Below, piece after piece: positions 38,943 to 47,179 of a DNA stretch of 64,000 nt. Position numbers and translations under genes: made by a program. The first letter of the stretch is position 1. Every line of letters begins with the position of its first letter. The notes under the pieces are model-generated. The model searched no databases and was not told where the DNA came from. It saw only the letters and a program-made list of their open reading frames with translations. This DNA comes from Eubacteriales bacterium (lineage in GTDB: Bacteria; Bacillota; Clostridia; Tissierellales; GPF-1): positions 1 to 64,000 of the forward strand of contig DAOUQF010000011.1 of assembly GCA_030625815.1 (NCBI GenBank), in the 5' to 3' direction.

Positions 38943-39043
38943 ATGATTTCTCCTCGTATACTATGCTTGAGACATAGTTTTTATTATTCATCACACACTC
39001 CGCGCGTCCAGACCCTGTGCGTTTAGTTGCATGTGATCACTCT

Positions 39044-39154
39044 GTGACCACCCTCAGGGCGTTCGCATTCCATGCGCCCGCTCAACACACAGCTGCGTCA
39101 GCCATAGACACGCAAGCGTATCTATGCTGAACGCGTTGCGTCTTGGGTGGTCAC
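39044..39154. repeat. Strongly folded intergenic element (possible structured RNA)
   Basis: A 10-bp perfect closing repeat (GTGACCACCC at 39044-39053, GGGTGGTCAC at 39145-39154) encloses two hairpins: one of GGGCG...CGCCC (39057-39079) and a long, nearly perfect one with 19-nt arms at 39095-39113 and 39116-39134 around a two-base loop. The element is GC-rich compared with its AT-rich flanks and has no reading frame. The rest of the nfo-rodA gap (38943-39224) holds little besides a possible rodA extended -10 (TGCTATTAT, 39168-39176). Both strands fold about equally well, so direction is not known. Confidence 0.6.
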
Positions 39155-39224
39155 GCCCTGGCTGGTATGCTATTATTAGTATATCTTATATAACAAAACC
39201 CACTTAGACAAGGAAGGACTTCTC

Positions 39225-40385
39225 GTGTTTCAAATTCAGAAAAAAAATCTTAAAAATATAGATTGGTTTTTACTCATTTCCGTGCTTGCCCTGACCCTGT
39301 TTGGACTGGTCGCCATCAATGCGGCAACCATCACCACCGAAACTGGAGAAACCATGCAGATTGCCTTGGGACAACGCACCGTCAATCTCTTTTCCACAAG
39401 AAGCTTGGTTTATCTGAAAACCCAGGTCATCGCAGCCGGGCTGGGTCTTGTCACTTTGATTTTTCTGACCCTTTTCGATTATCGAAACTTCGGCAGATTC
39501 GCAAAGTTTCTCTATGCCAGCGCCCTTGGCTTGCTGATGCTCGTCCTGGTTTTCGGCGATGTCCGCAATGGCTCGAAAAGCTGGTTGACGATACTGGGCG
39601 TTACCTTTCAACCCGCAGAGATCGTCAAGATCATCTTTATCCTCGCCTATGCCAAATTTATTGAACGCGCTCAGGAAACCCTCAATGAACCCCTGGTACT
39701 CTTACGGCTTTTGGCATTGGCCCTCGTGCCCATTCTCATGGTTTACAAACAAGGGGATCTGGGAACCGCCTCTGTCTTTTTCATCATTGCGGCATCCATG
39801 CTTTTTGTGGCAAAACTGGATAAAAAATATATCTTCAGTTTTCTCGGACTTGCGGTACTGTCCATGCCCATTCTCTGGTCCCGGTTGGATCAATATCAAA
39901 AGAATCGAATCCTGGTTTTTATAAATCCGTCCCTCGATATCAGCGGGGCCGGTTATCAGGTGTATCAATCCAAGATTGCAATTGGTTCCGGTCAATTTTC
40001 CGGACGGGGCGTAAGCGATGCAAAGTTTATTCAAGGCGGTTATTTACCCTTCAACCATACGGACTTTATTTTTTCCGTCGTCGGAGAAGCCTTTGGATTT
40101 GTGGGTGGCGCCATTCTCTTGGTTCTGTTCTCCATCTTCTTCTTTCGGCTTGTCTTAATCGCCAAAGGGGCACAGGACACTTATGGATCCATGGTGGTCA
40201 TTGGAGTCACCGCCATGCTGTTTTTCCATGTTTTAGAGAATATCGGCATGACCATGGGCCTTATGCCCGTTACGGGAATCCCTCTCCCTTTCATTAGCTA
40301 CGGGGGCACCTTTTTGCTTACCTGTTTTGCTTGTCTGGGACTGGTATTAAGCGTCGGGCTTCGAAAAGACACCTTTATATTTTAA
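39225..40385 (+). CDS. rodA: Rod-shape-determining SEDS protein RodA
   Basis: A 386-residue polytopic membrane glycosyltransferase that polymerises lipid II for the lateral wall. About ten helices are visible. SEDS marks are GSKSWLTILGVTFQPAEIVKI near residue 105, KQGDLGTASVFF (catalytic aspartate region), and the end SGRGVSDAKFIQGGYLPFNHTDFIFSVVGEAFGF with LPFISYGGTFLLT. GTG at 39225 is the start, after AAGGAAGGA. It could also be an FtsW, but the lack of division genes nearby and the end region favour RodA. The partner PBP is not in the window. Confidence 0.9.
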   Translation: MFQIQKKNLKNIDWFLLISVLALTLFGLVAINAATITTETGETMQIALGQRTVNLFSTRSLVYLKTQVIAAGLGLVTLIFLTLFDYRNFGRFAKFLYASALGLLMLVLVFGDVRNGSKSWLTILGVTFQPAEIVKIIFILAYAKFIERAQETLNEPLVLLRLLALALVPILMVYKQGDLGTASVFFIIAASMLFVAKLDKKYIFSFLGLAVLSMPILWSRLDQYQKNRILVFINPSLDISGAGYQVYQSKIAIGSGQFSGRGVSDAKFIQGGYLPFNHTDFIFSVVGEAFGFVGGAILLVLFSIFFFRLVLIAKGAQDTYGSMVVIGVTAMLFFHVLENIGMTMGLMPVTGIPLPFISYGGTFLLTCFACLGLVLSVGLRKDTFIF

Positions 40386-40391
40386 ACACGC

Positions 40392-40422
40392 AAAAGGATC
40401 GGCTCAGCCGATCCTTTTTTTT
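40392..40422. terminator. Bidirectional terminator between rodA and cca
   Basis: A 12-bp stem AAAAGGATCGGC / GCCGATCCTTTT with loop TCA, followed by eight T residues on the plus strand and flanked by T residues on the minus strand. The loop contains the cca stop codon. Confidence 0.92.
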
Positions 40423-41618
40423 ATGGTTGCAAGCAACACCTCTTTTGTATTCTTCTCCGGCGACTGCAGCACAAGATCCAAGCAGATTTCCAACAACTCG
40501 CCAAGCTGCGGACCGGGACAAAAACCCATCTCGATCAAATCGCGCCCGTCAATGGCCAGCTCTTTCAGTTCCAAAACGGAACCGTCTCCCGCCACCTGTT
40601 TAATCAAGCGCGCTTCCTCCGTCTCTCCCTGCCAATTTCGATACAGGTCAAGCCATGGATCCAAGACCGGTTTTCCCAGGCTGAGAACCAAGCGTCGCGC
40701 CTCATAGGCCGTTTGGATCGGCCGTTTGATCCGCGGATCGTGCGTCAATAGGCTTCGCATCCTTTTCCGCTCTTCCTTGCTTGCCCTAAGTCGCACCAAA
40801 GCCCAATCGCTCTCCTCCAGCTCGGCGTCGCTTAAGAGCATCAAGGCCGCAAACCGCGTCAGGCGACCGGAAACCGCCATGGGCTGATTGATCAATTCTT
40901 CTCCGTAAAGATGCGACCAGACAGGAATCCAGTCTCGAAGAAGACGAAATCTCAACAAACCGGAAACACCGGACTTCCAGGCTTCCATCTCCAGAATTTG
41001 ATCCAATTCCTGCTTGATTCGCTCGCCGCTCAGGTGGCGAACCTTCTCGCCTTCGGACTCCAGGGCTTCTTGTAATTTTTGATCCAATACCAATCCGTAA
41101 CGGGTTGCAAACCGCACGGCGCGAAAGCTCCGAAGAGCGTCTTCCGCCAATCGGATTTTTGGTTCGCCCACCGCGCGTAAAATTTTCTTTTGAAAATCCG
41201 CTCGTCCGCCAAAGGGATCCAATAGCCCCTTCTTGTAATCATAGGCCATGGCATTCATCGTAAAATCCCGTCGAGCCAAATCCCGATTCAAGTCCTTGGT
41301 AAAGGTCATTTCCAAGGGCCGGCGATACCCCTCATAGGTCCCTTCGATGCGATAGGTCGTAATCTCCAAATGAAGCCCGTCCACGATCCAGGTCAGGGTT
41401 CCATGCTGAATCCCCGTTGGGATCGTTCGAATCCCCTTTTCTTTGCTTAAGCTGAGCATCTCCTCCGGCGTCGCGCTGGTGGAGAGATCCCAATCCGTTG
41501 GTTCCTCGCCTGCGAAAAAACTCCGAACCGCTCCCCCGACCACAACCAATTCATATCCCGCACGATCAAATTCTTCCATTAATTCCCTGATCTTTTGAGG
41601 CAATTCTTCAAACTTCAA
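40404..41618 (-). CDS. cca: CCA tRNA nucleotidyltransferase / poly(A) polymerase family
   Basis: A 404-residue class II nucleotidyltransferase. VVGGAVRSFFAGEEPTDWDLST near residue 27 holds the GG and DxD catalytic motifs, RRDFTMNAMAYD and DALRSFRAVRFA follow, as in CCA-adding enzymes that complete tRNA 3' ends. The C-terminal half is helical and poorly conserved. The start is TTG at 41618, inside the end of the kinase gene and served by its GGGAGG; the overlap is 11 nt. tmRNA in this genome has an encoded CCA end, so the enzyme would act mainly in repair. Poly(A) polymerase activity cannot be excluded. Confidence 0.88.
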   Translation of the reverse strand: MKFEELPQKIRELMEEFDRAGYELVVVGGAVRSFFAGEEPTDWDLSTSATPEEMLSLSKEKGIRTIPTGIQHGTLTWIVDGLHLEITTYRIEGTYEGYRRPLEMTFTKDLNRDLARRDFTMNAMAYDYKKGLLDPFGGRADFQKKILRAVGEPKIRLAEDALRSFRAVRFATRYGLVLDQKLQEALESEGEKVRHLSGERIKQELDQILEMEAWKSGVSGLLRFRLLRDWIPVWSHLYGEELINQPMAVSGRLTRFAALMLLSDAELEESDWALVRLRASKEERKRMRSLLTHDPRIKRPIQTAYEARRLVLSLGKPVLDPWLDLYRNWQGETEEARLIKQVAGDGSVLELKELAIDGRDLIEMGFCPGPQLGELLEICLDLVLQSPEKNTKEVLLATIKKRIG

Positions 41619-43272
41619 AGCAGCTGCCTCCCAAGAATTCTTTGAGAATCGAGGTGTTGGGGATTGCGGTTTCGCGGGTGTAGGTCTGAAAATAATAGAG
41701 GATTTTTCGAAGGCGTTTCGCCTCCGCGTAATGCACCGAATCCTGTCCGATCTTCTCCAATTGCGGATCCAAAAGATTCTTTAAAAAGAGAAATTCATAG
41801 ACGAGAGCCGAGTTGAATATCGCATCAGCTTCCTCCTGAAAGGGAAAGATAAAGGATTGCTCCCCCCTGCGGACCGACGGCCACATCTCCAGGGTTTTTT
41901 CCACAGATGCGCCGCGGAATTGAACATCCCGCACCATTCGCCGCATCAATCGATTGTCCGTGGTTTTGATGCGGTTGTGGGCATCGATATTCAATTGCGT
42001 CAATGCGCTGACATAAATTTTGTATTTGATTTCCGACGGAATTGCAGGGGTCAAGGCCTCATTCAGACCATGAATCCCTTCGATCACAATAGGTTGACCG
42101 TTCTCCAAGATCGTCGGCTCTTTTGCCAAACGACGCCTGCCTTCAATAAAATCGAAGGTCGGCAAGGTGACGGCTTCCCCAGCCAGCAATCGCTGCAGAT
42201 CCTGGTTGAAATATGCGATATCAATCGCTTCCAGGACTTCAAAATCAAATTCCCCATCACTGTCCTTCGGCGTCTTCTCTCGATCCACAAAATAATTGTC
42301 CAAAGAAATCGTCAGAGGACGGCGTTGATTGACCCGCAATTGGATAAACAGCCGCTTGGAAAAAGTCGTCTTCCCCGAAGCGGAGGGACCCGCGATCAAA
42401 ATCACCCGCCTTTTTGGATGATTGCAGATGTCGTCGGCAATCTGAGAAATCTTCTTCTCATGAAAGGCCTCCGAGATACGAATGATTTCATCAATCCGTC
42501 TGTCCTCCACTTGTCGATTCAAGCTGAACACATCGGAGATCTCCAAGATCTTCGCCCACTTTTCCGATTCTTGAAAAATCGATGCAATCTTTTCATGCCG
42601 GACACAAGGCGGCAGCTCATAGTCATACTCCGCCCGCGGATAGAGCAAAATCAATCCGGGATGATGGAAAATCAAATCGAACTTCTCAACCGCGCTCGTT
42701 CGCGTTGCCAAATATCCATAGAATTTATCATAATATCCGTCTAACTCCGAAATCGTAACCTCCTGCAGATCCAGGTCTTTATTCAGCTCCAATTGGAATT
42801 CACGGTATTGCTTTTCATAGATCTCTTTCATTTGATTCATGGCGATTCGCAATCTTCTAATCGGCAAATCCGCTTGAATCAAACGTTCCATCTCCGCCTT
42901 GATCAACTCTACCCGTCCTTGATCAATAGCCAATTCTTGATTGAATTCCGCGTACAATCCATTGTTGAGCGAATGCTCGATTCGCACCGGATGCTTCGGA
43001 AACAAGTGATAGCAAGCCGTTGTAAAAACAAAGCTGAGGGTTCGTTCATAAATCAATTGTCCATTTCGCGTTCGGATATCCAAGAGTTCCAAACTTTCAT
43101 CTTGATCCAACCGGGTATTCAAATGCACGACCCTGTTATTGAGAATCGCACCCACAATCGCCTTGCTCTTGACCGGATCCCAGCTTGTCAGAATCTGATC
43201 GATGGTCATGGACCGTTCGAGCTTGATCTGTGAAACATTTTCATGATGTTGCAGTCTAATTGTATATGACAT
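41608..43272 (-). CDS. Uridine kinase-like protein with threonyl-tRNA synthetase-like N-terminus
   Basis: A 554-residue fusion. Residues 1-65 look like a TGS domain, residues 65-230 like the second (editing-type) additional domain of threonyl-tRNA synthetase, and residues about 285-500 form a phosphoribulokinase/uridine kinase domain with the P-loop IAGPSASGKTTFSKR, SLDNYFVDREKTP and IEGIHGLNEAL. This arrangement is conserved in Clostridia and some plants and protists. Kinase substrate is uncertain; uridine/cytidine is the family default. It is coupled to cca, which may hint at a tRNA-linked task. Confidence 0.88.
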   Translation of the reverse strand: MSYTIRLQHHENVSQIKLERSMTIDQILTSWDPVKSKAIVGAILNNRVVHLNTRLDQDESLELLDIRTRNGQLIYERTLSFVFTTACYHLFPKHPVRIEHSLNNGLYAEFNQELAIDQGRVELIKAEMERLIQADLPIRRLRIAMNQMKEIYEKQYREFQLELNKDLDLQEVTISELDGYYDKFYGYLATRTSAVEKFDLIFHHPGLILLYPRAEYDYELPPCVRHEKIASIFQESEKWAKILEISDVFSLNRQVEDRRIDEIIRISEAFHEKKISQIADDICNHPKRRVILIAGPSASGKTTFSKRLFIQLRVNQRRPLTISLDNYFVDREKTPKDSDGEFDFEVLEAIDIAYFNQDLQRLLAGEAVTLPTFDFIEGRRRLAKEPTILENGQPIVIEGIHGLNEALTPAIPSEIKYKIYVSALTQLNIDAHNRIKTTDNRLMRRMVRDVQFRGASVEKTLEMWPSVRRGEQSFIFPFQEEADAIFNSALVYEFLFLKNLLDPQLEKIGQDSVHYAEAKRLRKILYYFQTYTRETAIPNTSILKEFLGGSCFEV

Positions 43273-43289
43273 CTTCTCACCTCATTCTT

Positions 43290-43318
43290 ATTGTACTGGA
43301 ACATGCTGATTTGGAAAA
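43290..43318 (-). promoter_or_regulatory. Possible promoter of the kinase-cca operon
   Basis: TTTTCC and TACAAT on the minus strand, 17 nt apart, just upstream of the kinase start. The -35 box is poor. On the plus strand TTGTTT-N17-TATGCT lies at about 43328-43356 for the divergent gene. Confidence 0.45.
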
Positions 43319-43388
43319 GATGAATCATTGTTTCCAATTCCGCGTTATGGTATGCTTAAAATGAAAAAACCGACAAGGGGCGTATGCA

Positions 43389-44087
43389 ATGGAAAAACTA
43401 AAAGACATATTTTATAATCACTTCGATGGCGTATTGATGATCTTGGTTATCGGAACCATGTTTCTTGTCCTCAATTTCCGGTTTTCAAGCCTCTTTGAAA
43501 TCAATATGGAAAAGCAATTGCTGGCGAGTATCGATGTATCCGCGCAATTGGAAGAGGCAAGAGCCTTAGGGGAAATCGAAGAGGAACCCGCTCAACCCAT
43601 CGATCAGCCCAATGAACCCGAAATCATCGATGCAATGGGTTTGGTGACCCTGGAGATTCCCATGGGAGTAACCTCCTATGATATCGCCGATCAGCTGCTC
43701 GAACACGGGATTATCGAAGATACCAGCATTTTTATCGATCGACTCATCGAGCTAAATATCACCGATCGCCTCAATTACGGCATCTACGAGTTATCGCCCG
43801 CCATGGATATCGATGAAATTATCGATAGCATGAGCAAGAACGCCGCCAGTATCGCCAAAGAATCCTTGGGTACCGGCACCCCGGTAAAAATCACGATTCC
43901 GCAGGGATCCAGCGGTGACACCATCGCTTCCATCCTACAGGATCAAGGACTGATTGAAGACAAGCAAGCCTTTGTTCAGACCTCTATCAAGATGAAACTG
44001 GACCGCTATCTCCTTTCCGGCACCTATACTCTGAACAAGGGCATGGATCTGGAAGAGATTGTTAAAATCATTGCACATCGAGACTAA
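43389..44087 (+). CDS. MltG-like LysM-type domain protein without catalytic domain
   Basis: A 232-residue protein with an N-terminal membrane helix (VLMILVIGTMFLVLNF, about residues 14-30), an acidic linker, and two repeats of the small N-terminal subdomain of MltG: residues 86-150 (EIPMGVTSYDIADQLLEHGII ... GIYELSPAMDIDEII) and 165-230 (TIPQGSSGDTIASILQDQGLI ... GTYTLNKGMDLEEIV). The catalytic glutamate domain of MltG is absent, so it should bind but not cut glycan strands. AAGGGGCG precedes the ATG. It stands alone on the plus strand. Confidence 0.7.
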   Translation: MEKLKDIFYNHFDGVLMILVIGTMFLVLNFRFSSLFEINMEKQLLASIDVSAQLEEARALGEIEEEPAQPIDQPNEPEIIDAMGLVTLEIPMGVTSYDIADQLLEHGIIEDTSIFIDRLIELNITDRLNYGIYELSPAMDIDEIIDSMSKNAASIAKESLGTGTPVKITIPQGSSGDTIASILQDQGLIEDKQAFVQTSIKMKLDRYLLSGTYTLNKGMDLEEIVKIIAHRD

Positions 44088-44116
44088 TCGCGAAAGCGGT
44101 TAGTCTTTTATTTTTT
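44081..44116. terminator. Bidirectional terminator between the MltG-like and MsrP-like genes
   Basis: An 11-bp stem AGACTAATCGC / GCGGTTAGTCT (one G-T pair) with loop GAAA, followed by TTTATTTTTT on the plus strand. It covers the stop codon of the plus-strand gene. Confidence 0.85.
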
Positions 44117-44777
44117 CAGGATCTTCCCAAGGCCCCTCCGGCTTCCCTATATCCGCCGTATTGTCATAGCCTCGCTTCTCCCAATATCCGCGAAAATCCG
44201 CTTGATCGCTAAGCACAATCTTCTCTACCCATTTGATCCACTTATAACCCAGTTTGTCTTCCGCCACCAATTGAAACGGGAATCCTCGATCTGGCCGCAA
44301 AACGGTATCGTTCATCTTATAGGCCAGCAGCATCTTCCTGTCCAAAATCGTTTCCAGGGGAATCGAAGTGGCGTAGCCGTCAACCGCATAAAAAATCACA
44401 TGGGTCGCTTCTTTCAGGGGTGCTGCCTCTTGAATCAGCTCTTCCATTAAAACGCCTTCCCAAAGGATGCGAACCGACCAGCCTTCTACGCAGTTCAATT
44501 GAACGACCTTCTCGTATAGCGGTTTCTCCAGCACCTCGTCGTAGCTTAAGCTCATGGGTGTTTCCACAAGTCCGGTAATCTCCAATTGATAGGTTTCAAT
44601 ATCGACATACTGCGGTCCCTTGATGGAGTTCTCGCGAAAATCTTCGATGGAGCCCAAGCGTTCTCCCTTGTATTCTTCGATCTCAACGCTCTCCAGCGGG
44701 GCAATATCCGATTGATTGGCAAAAAGAAAGAATGCAATCACCAAAGCGGCGATTCCCAAACCAATCCACTTTTTCAT
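44100..44777 (-). CDS. Membrane-anchored molybdopterin oxidoreductase (MsrP/YedY-like)
   Basis: A 225-residue protein with an N-terminal membrane anchor (LGIAALVIAFFLFAN, residues 6-20) and an extracytoplasmic sulphite-oxidase-type molybdopterin domain: YQLEITGLV, MSLSYDEVLEKPLYEKVVQLNCVEGWS with the Mo-ligand cysteine at about residue 95, and RGFPFQLVAEDKLGYKWIKWV. MsrP enzymes reduce methionine sulphoxide in proteins; this protein is shorter than MsrP and its substrate is unknown. No twin-arginine signal is seen, unlike E. coli MsrP, and no MsrQ partner is adjacent. Confidence 0.82.
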   Translation of the reverse strand: MKKWIGLGIAALVIAFFLFANQSDIAPLESVEIEEYKGERLGSIEDFRENSIKGPQYVDIETYQLEITGLVETPMSLSYDEVLEKPLYEKVVQLNCVEGWSVRILWEGVLMEELIQEAAPLKEATHVIFYAVDGYATSIPLETILDRKMLLAYKMNDTVLRPDRGFPFQLVAEDKLGYKWIKWVEKIVLSDQADFRGYWEKRGYDNTADIGKPEGPWEDPEKIKD

Positions 44778-44825
44778 TTTTCCACCTCCAATTTCTTCCT
44801 ATTCCTTTTCTACCCCGCCCCCAAA

Positions 44826-44852
44826 GAAAAAAACGCGCGGAATCCGCGCGTT
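44826..44852 (-). terminator. Terminator of the gene ending at 44851
   Basis: A 9-bp stem AACGCGCGG / CCGCGCGTT with loop AAT, then seven T residues on the minus strand; it overlaps the stop codon by two bases. Confidence 0.9.
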
Positions 44853-45390
44853 AATATCGTTCATTGATATAGGTTTCCAATACCGAAGGCTGCATCCCTT
44901 TCTGGAAAACACCGGCTTCATCCAGCCAGCGTTGAATCCGAAAGTTTTTCGAATGGTAAATCGCGTCTTCCAAATCCTCGATCACGATTTCGAACAATTT
45001 CCCCGACAGCTTCTCCGAATCGGTTTTGACATAATACGCCTTGACGGCTTTTGGCCCATGGAGTTCTAAAAGCCGACGCGTCGCATTGTCCTTATCCTGA
45101 TAGCACTGATGCGCGCTATCCAAAAAGGATTGCTTATGGCGGGCAAACCGCTCCTCGGCGTCGCAATCATCCGCATCCATCAAATAACCTTTCGCCATCA
45201 TATTGAAATACTGATAATTGTACATGGCCTCCGCAATGGACGTGATCGGAGAAAAAGGATCCCGCAAATTCTGCAAAAACCGGCAATTTTCCGAAATATA
45301 AGTCCGTTTGTTTATCTCGCCTTTCGACAAGGCTTCAATTTTTTCCGTTCGATGCGCAAAAAAATCTGCTAAATATTTACTCTCACTCAT
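44851..45390 (-). CDS. Conserved hypothetical protein
   Basis: A 179-residue soluble, mostly helical protein with no signal peptide. I cannot place it with certainty in a named family. Features are an N-terminal FFAHRTEKIEALSKGEI, a central PITSIAEAMYNYQYFNMMAKG, an acidic patch DADDCDAEERFARH, and a C-terminal EDLEDAIYHSKNFRIQRWL. It overlaps the radical SAM gene by four bases (ATGA), so the two are translated together and may share a pathway. It ends with a strong terminator. Confidence 0.6.
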   Translation of the reverse strand: MSESKYLADFFAHRTEKIEALSKGEINKRTYISENCRFLQNLRDPFSPITSIAEAMYNYQYFNMMAKGYLMDADDCDAEERFARHKQSFLDSAHQCYQDKDNATRRLLELHGPKAVKAYYVKTDSEKLSGKLFEIVIEDLEDAIYHSKNFRIQRWLDEAGVFQKGMQPSVLETYINERY

Positions 45391-46319
45391 GATTCAATTC
45401 CCTTCCGATCACCCTGGCATGCGTCTCGCTCCGCCATTCGTCTGATGATCTCATCCTTAATCTTCCACCAGCTAGTGTTCCAATTGCATACCCGCACGTT
45501 TTCCTTGGGCGCGCGTCCAATGATCCTTTGAATCACAATCTCAGGATCCAGAGCTCGCAAAAACAGGATAACCCGCTCGATATAACTGTCCATATCCAAG
45601 AGCGTCACCTCGCCCGCATCCAACATGCGTTCCAGTTTCGTTCCCTTTACGACGTATAGTGAATGAAACTTCACCTCATCCACTCCCAGTCGATTTAAGA
45701 GAGCCGCTCCGGCGAAAATGTCCGCTTCCCGATCCCAAGGAAGATCCAGAATCATATGGGTGCAAAGAACGAAGCCTTTGGCTTTAATCCGTTCGGCGGC
45801 ATCGATGAAATCCTCAACGGTATGTCCGCGATTAATCGCAATCAGGGTTTCCTCATTGACGCTCTGCAGTCCCATCTCTATATATACAACCATACCCGTT
45901 CGGTGCTGGAATTCATCGAGATAGTCCAATTGTTCCTCTGAAACGCAATCCGGTCTCGTTGATAAAGAGATCGCAACCACATCTTCCATCACCGTCGCCT
46001 CTACCATTTCCCGGAAAAAATCCATGGAGACATAGGTGTTGGTATAATTCTGAAAGTAGGCGATAAATTTTTTTGCTCCATATCGCTTGCGAATATAGAT
46101 CATGGTCTCAGTCAATTGCGCTCGAACGCTGGCGCCAGGCAGTCTTGTTTCATGACCGGCGCCGTCTTCTCCACAGAAGATACATCCGCCCCACCCCTTT
46201 GTTCCGTCCCGGTTTGGGCAGGTCAGGGGAAGATTCACCGGCAGTTTATAAACCTTTTCACCGAATCGCTCCCTGAGCGCGTCGGAATACACGCGATAAA
46301 ATTGATTTTCTGGATTCAT
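45387..46319 (-). CDS. Radical SAM protein, YhcC type (TIGR01212)
   Basis: A 310-residue radical SAM enzyme. The cluster-binding region reads CPNRDGTKGWGGCIFCGEDGAG near residue 30, the spacing typical of the YhcC family, and is followed by YFQNYTNTYV, SLSTRPDCVSEEQLDYL and YIEMGLQSVNEETL as in Elp3/HemN-like barrels. The biochemical role is not established; in other bacteria a tRNA-modifying role has been suggested by likeness to Elp3. It is translationally coupled with the downstream hypothetical gene. Confidence 0.9.
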   Translation of the reverse strand: MNPENQFYRVYSDALRERFGEKVYKLPVNLPLTCPNRDGTKGWGGCIFCGEDGAGHETRLPGASVRAQLTETMIYIRKRYGAKKFIAYFQNYTNTYVSMDFFREMVEATVMEDVVAISLSTRPDCVSEEQLDYLDEFQHRTGMVVYIEMGLQSVNEETLIAINRGHTVEDFIDAAERIKAKGFVLCTHMILDLPWDREADIFAGAALLNRLGVDEVKFHSLYVVKGTKLERMLDAGEVTLLDMDSYIERVILFLRALDPEIVIQRIIGRAPKENVRVCNWNTSWWKIKDEIIRRMAERDACQGDRKGIES

Positions 46320-46329
46320 GCTTCACCTC

Positions 46330-46357
46330 AAAAAAAATGGGATGCTCTGCATCCCAT
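46330..46357 (-). terminator. Terminator of the parvulin gene
   Basis: A 9-bp stem ATGGGATGC / GCATCCCAT with loop TCT and eight T residues on the minus strand, just after the stop codon. Confidence 0.92.
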
Positions 46358-46362
46358 CTCTC

Positions 46363-47109
46363 TTACTTTTTCTCAAATTGGAATTTGCTTCGCAATTCAT
46401 TTGTTTTTTCGACGTAGGCTTGATTCTGCCCCATCGCCAAAAGTTGACCGTTAATCTGCTCTTGTACCACATCGTAGCTTTGTGATTTTTCTTCCGTCTT
46501 CTCCTCAACGCGGATCAGATGGAATCCAAAGGATGTTTCCACTGGCTCTGAAATCACGCCAATTTCAAGCACAAACGCAGCCTCTTCAAAAGCCGGAACC
46601 ATTTGACCACGTGCGAATGTGCCCAAATCACCGCCCTGCTCTTTTGAAGGACATGTCGAATGTTCTTTTGCCGCATCTTCGAAGGCAACCCCGCCTTGAA
46701 TCTCAGCCAAAATTGCATCCGCCTCTTCTTTGGTCTTCACCAATACATGCTTTGCATGAACCGTTCCCTGTTCAACAAAACGATCGATATGTTTCTCGTA
46801 ATAAGCCTTTGCATCTTCCTCTTCAACCTTGACAGAATCCAATAATTGTTTCATGGCCATTTGCTTCAAAATCGTTTTGCGGGCAATTTCCATTTCCTGC
46901 TTGAAAAGATCATCGTTATCCATCTCGGAATCCATTGCTTCCAAGTAGAACAATTCTTGATTAATCAATTCGTCCAATAAACGAGTTTTGCCTTCCTCTG
47001 ACGCAAATTGCGATTGTTGTTGAGGTTGTAAGCCACTCATTAAATTGGTTACATCTTGCTCCGTAATTTCCGAACCGCCAACGACGGCCAATACCTTTGT
47101 TTCTTCCAT
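46363..47109 (-). CDS. Parvulin-type peptidyl-prolyl isomerase, apparently cytoplasmic
   Basis: A 248-residue foldase with a SurA/PrsA-like N-terminal helical part (GSEITEQDVTNLMSGL, LLDELINQELFYLEAM) and a rotamase domain from about residue 115: VHAKHVLVKTKEEADAIL, CPSKEQGGDLGTFARGQMVPAFEEAAF, SFGFHLIRVEEK. No signal peptide or lipobox is present at the start EETKVLAVVGG, so unlike PrsA it should stay in the cytoplasm, perhaps aiding nascent proteins. It has its own promoter and terminator. Confidence 0.9.
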   Translation of the reverse strand: MEETKVLAVVGGSEITEQDVTNLMSGLQPQQQSQFASEEGKTRLLDELINQELFYLEAMDSEMDNDDLFKQEMEIARKTILKQMAMKQLLDSVKVEEEDAKAYYEKHIDRFVEQGTVHAKHVLVKTKEEADAILAEIQGGVAFEDAAKEHSTCPSKEQGGDLGTFARGQMVPAFEEAAFVLEIGVISEPVETSFGFHLIRVEEKTEEKSQSYDVVQEQINGQLLAMGQNQAYVEKTNELRSKFQFEKK

Positions 47110-47145
47110 ATATTTTGAACTCCCTTTCTGCTTATAATCTTTTTT

Positions 47146-47174
47146 ATACTATCATAATCCGCATTCCCTGTAAA
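47146..47174 (-). promoter_or_regulatory. Promoter of the parvulin gene
   Basis: TTTACA and TAGTAT on the minus strand, 17 nt apart, starting just after the apeB stop codon; predicted start about 30 nt before the ATG. Confidence 0.6.
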
Positions 47175-47179
47175 CTGAC

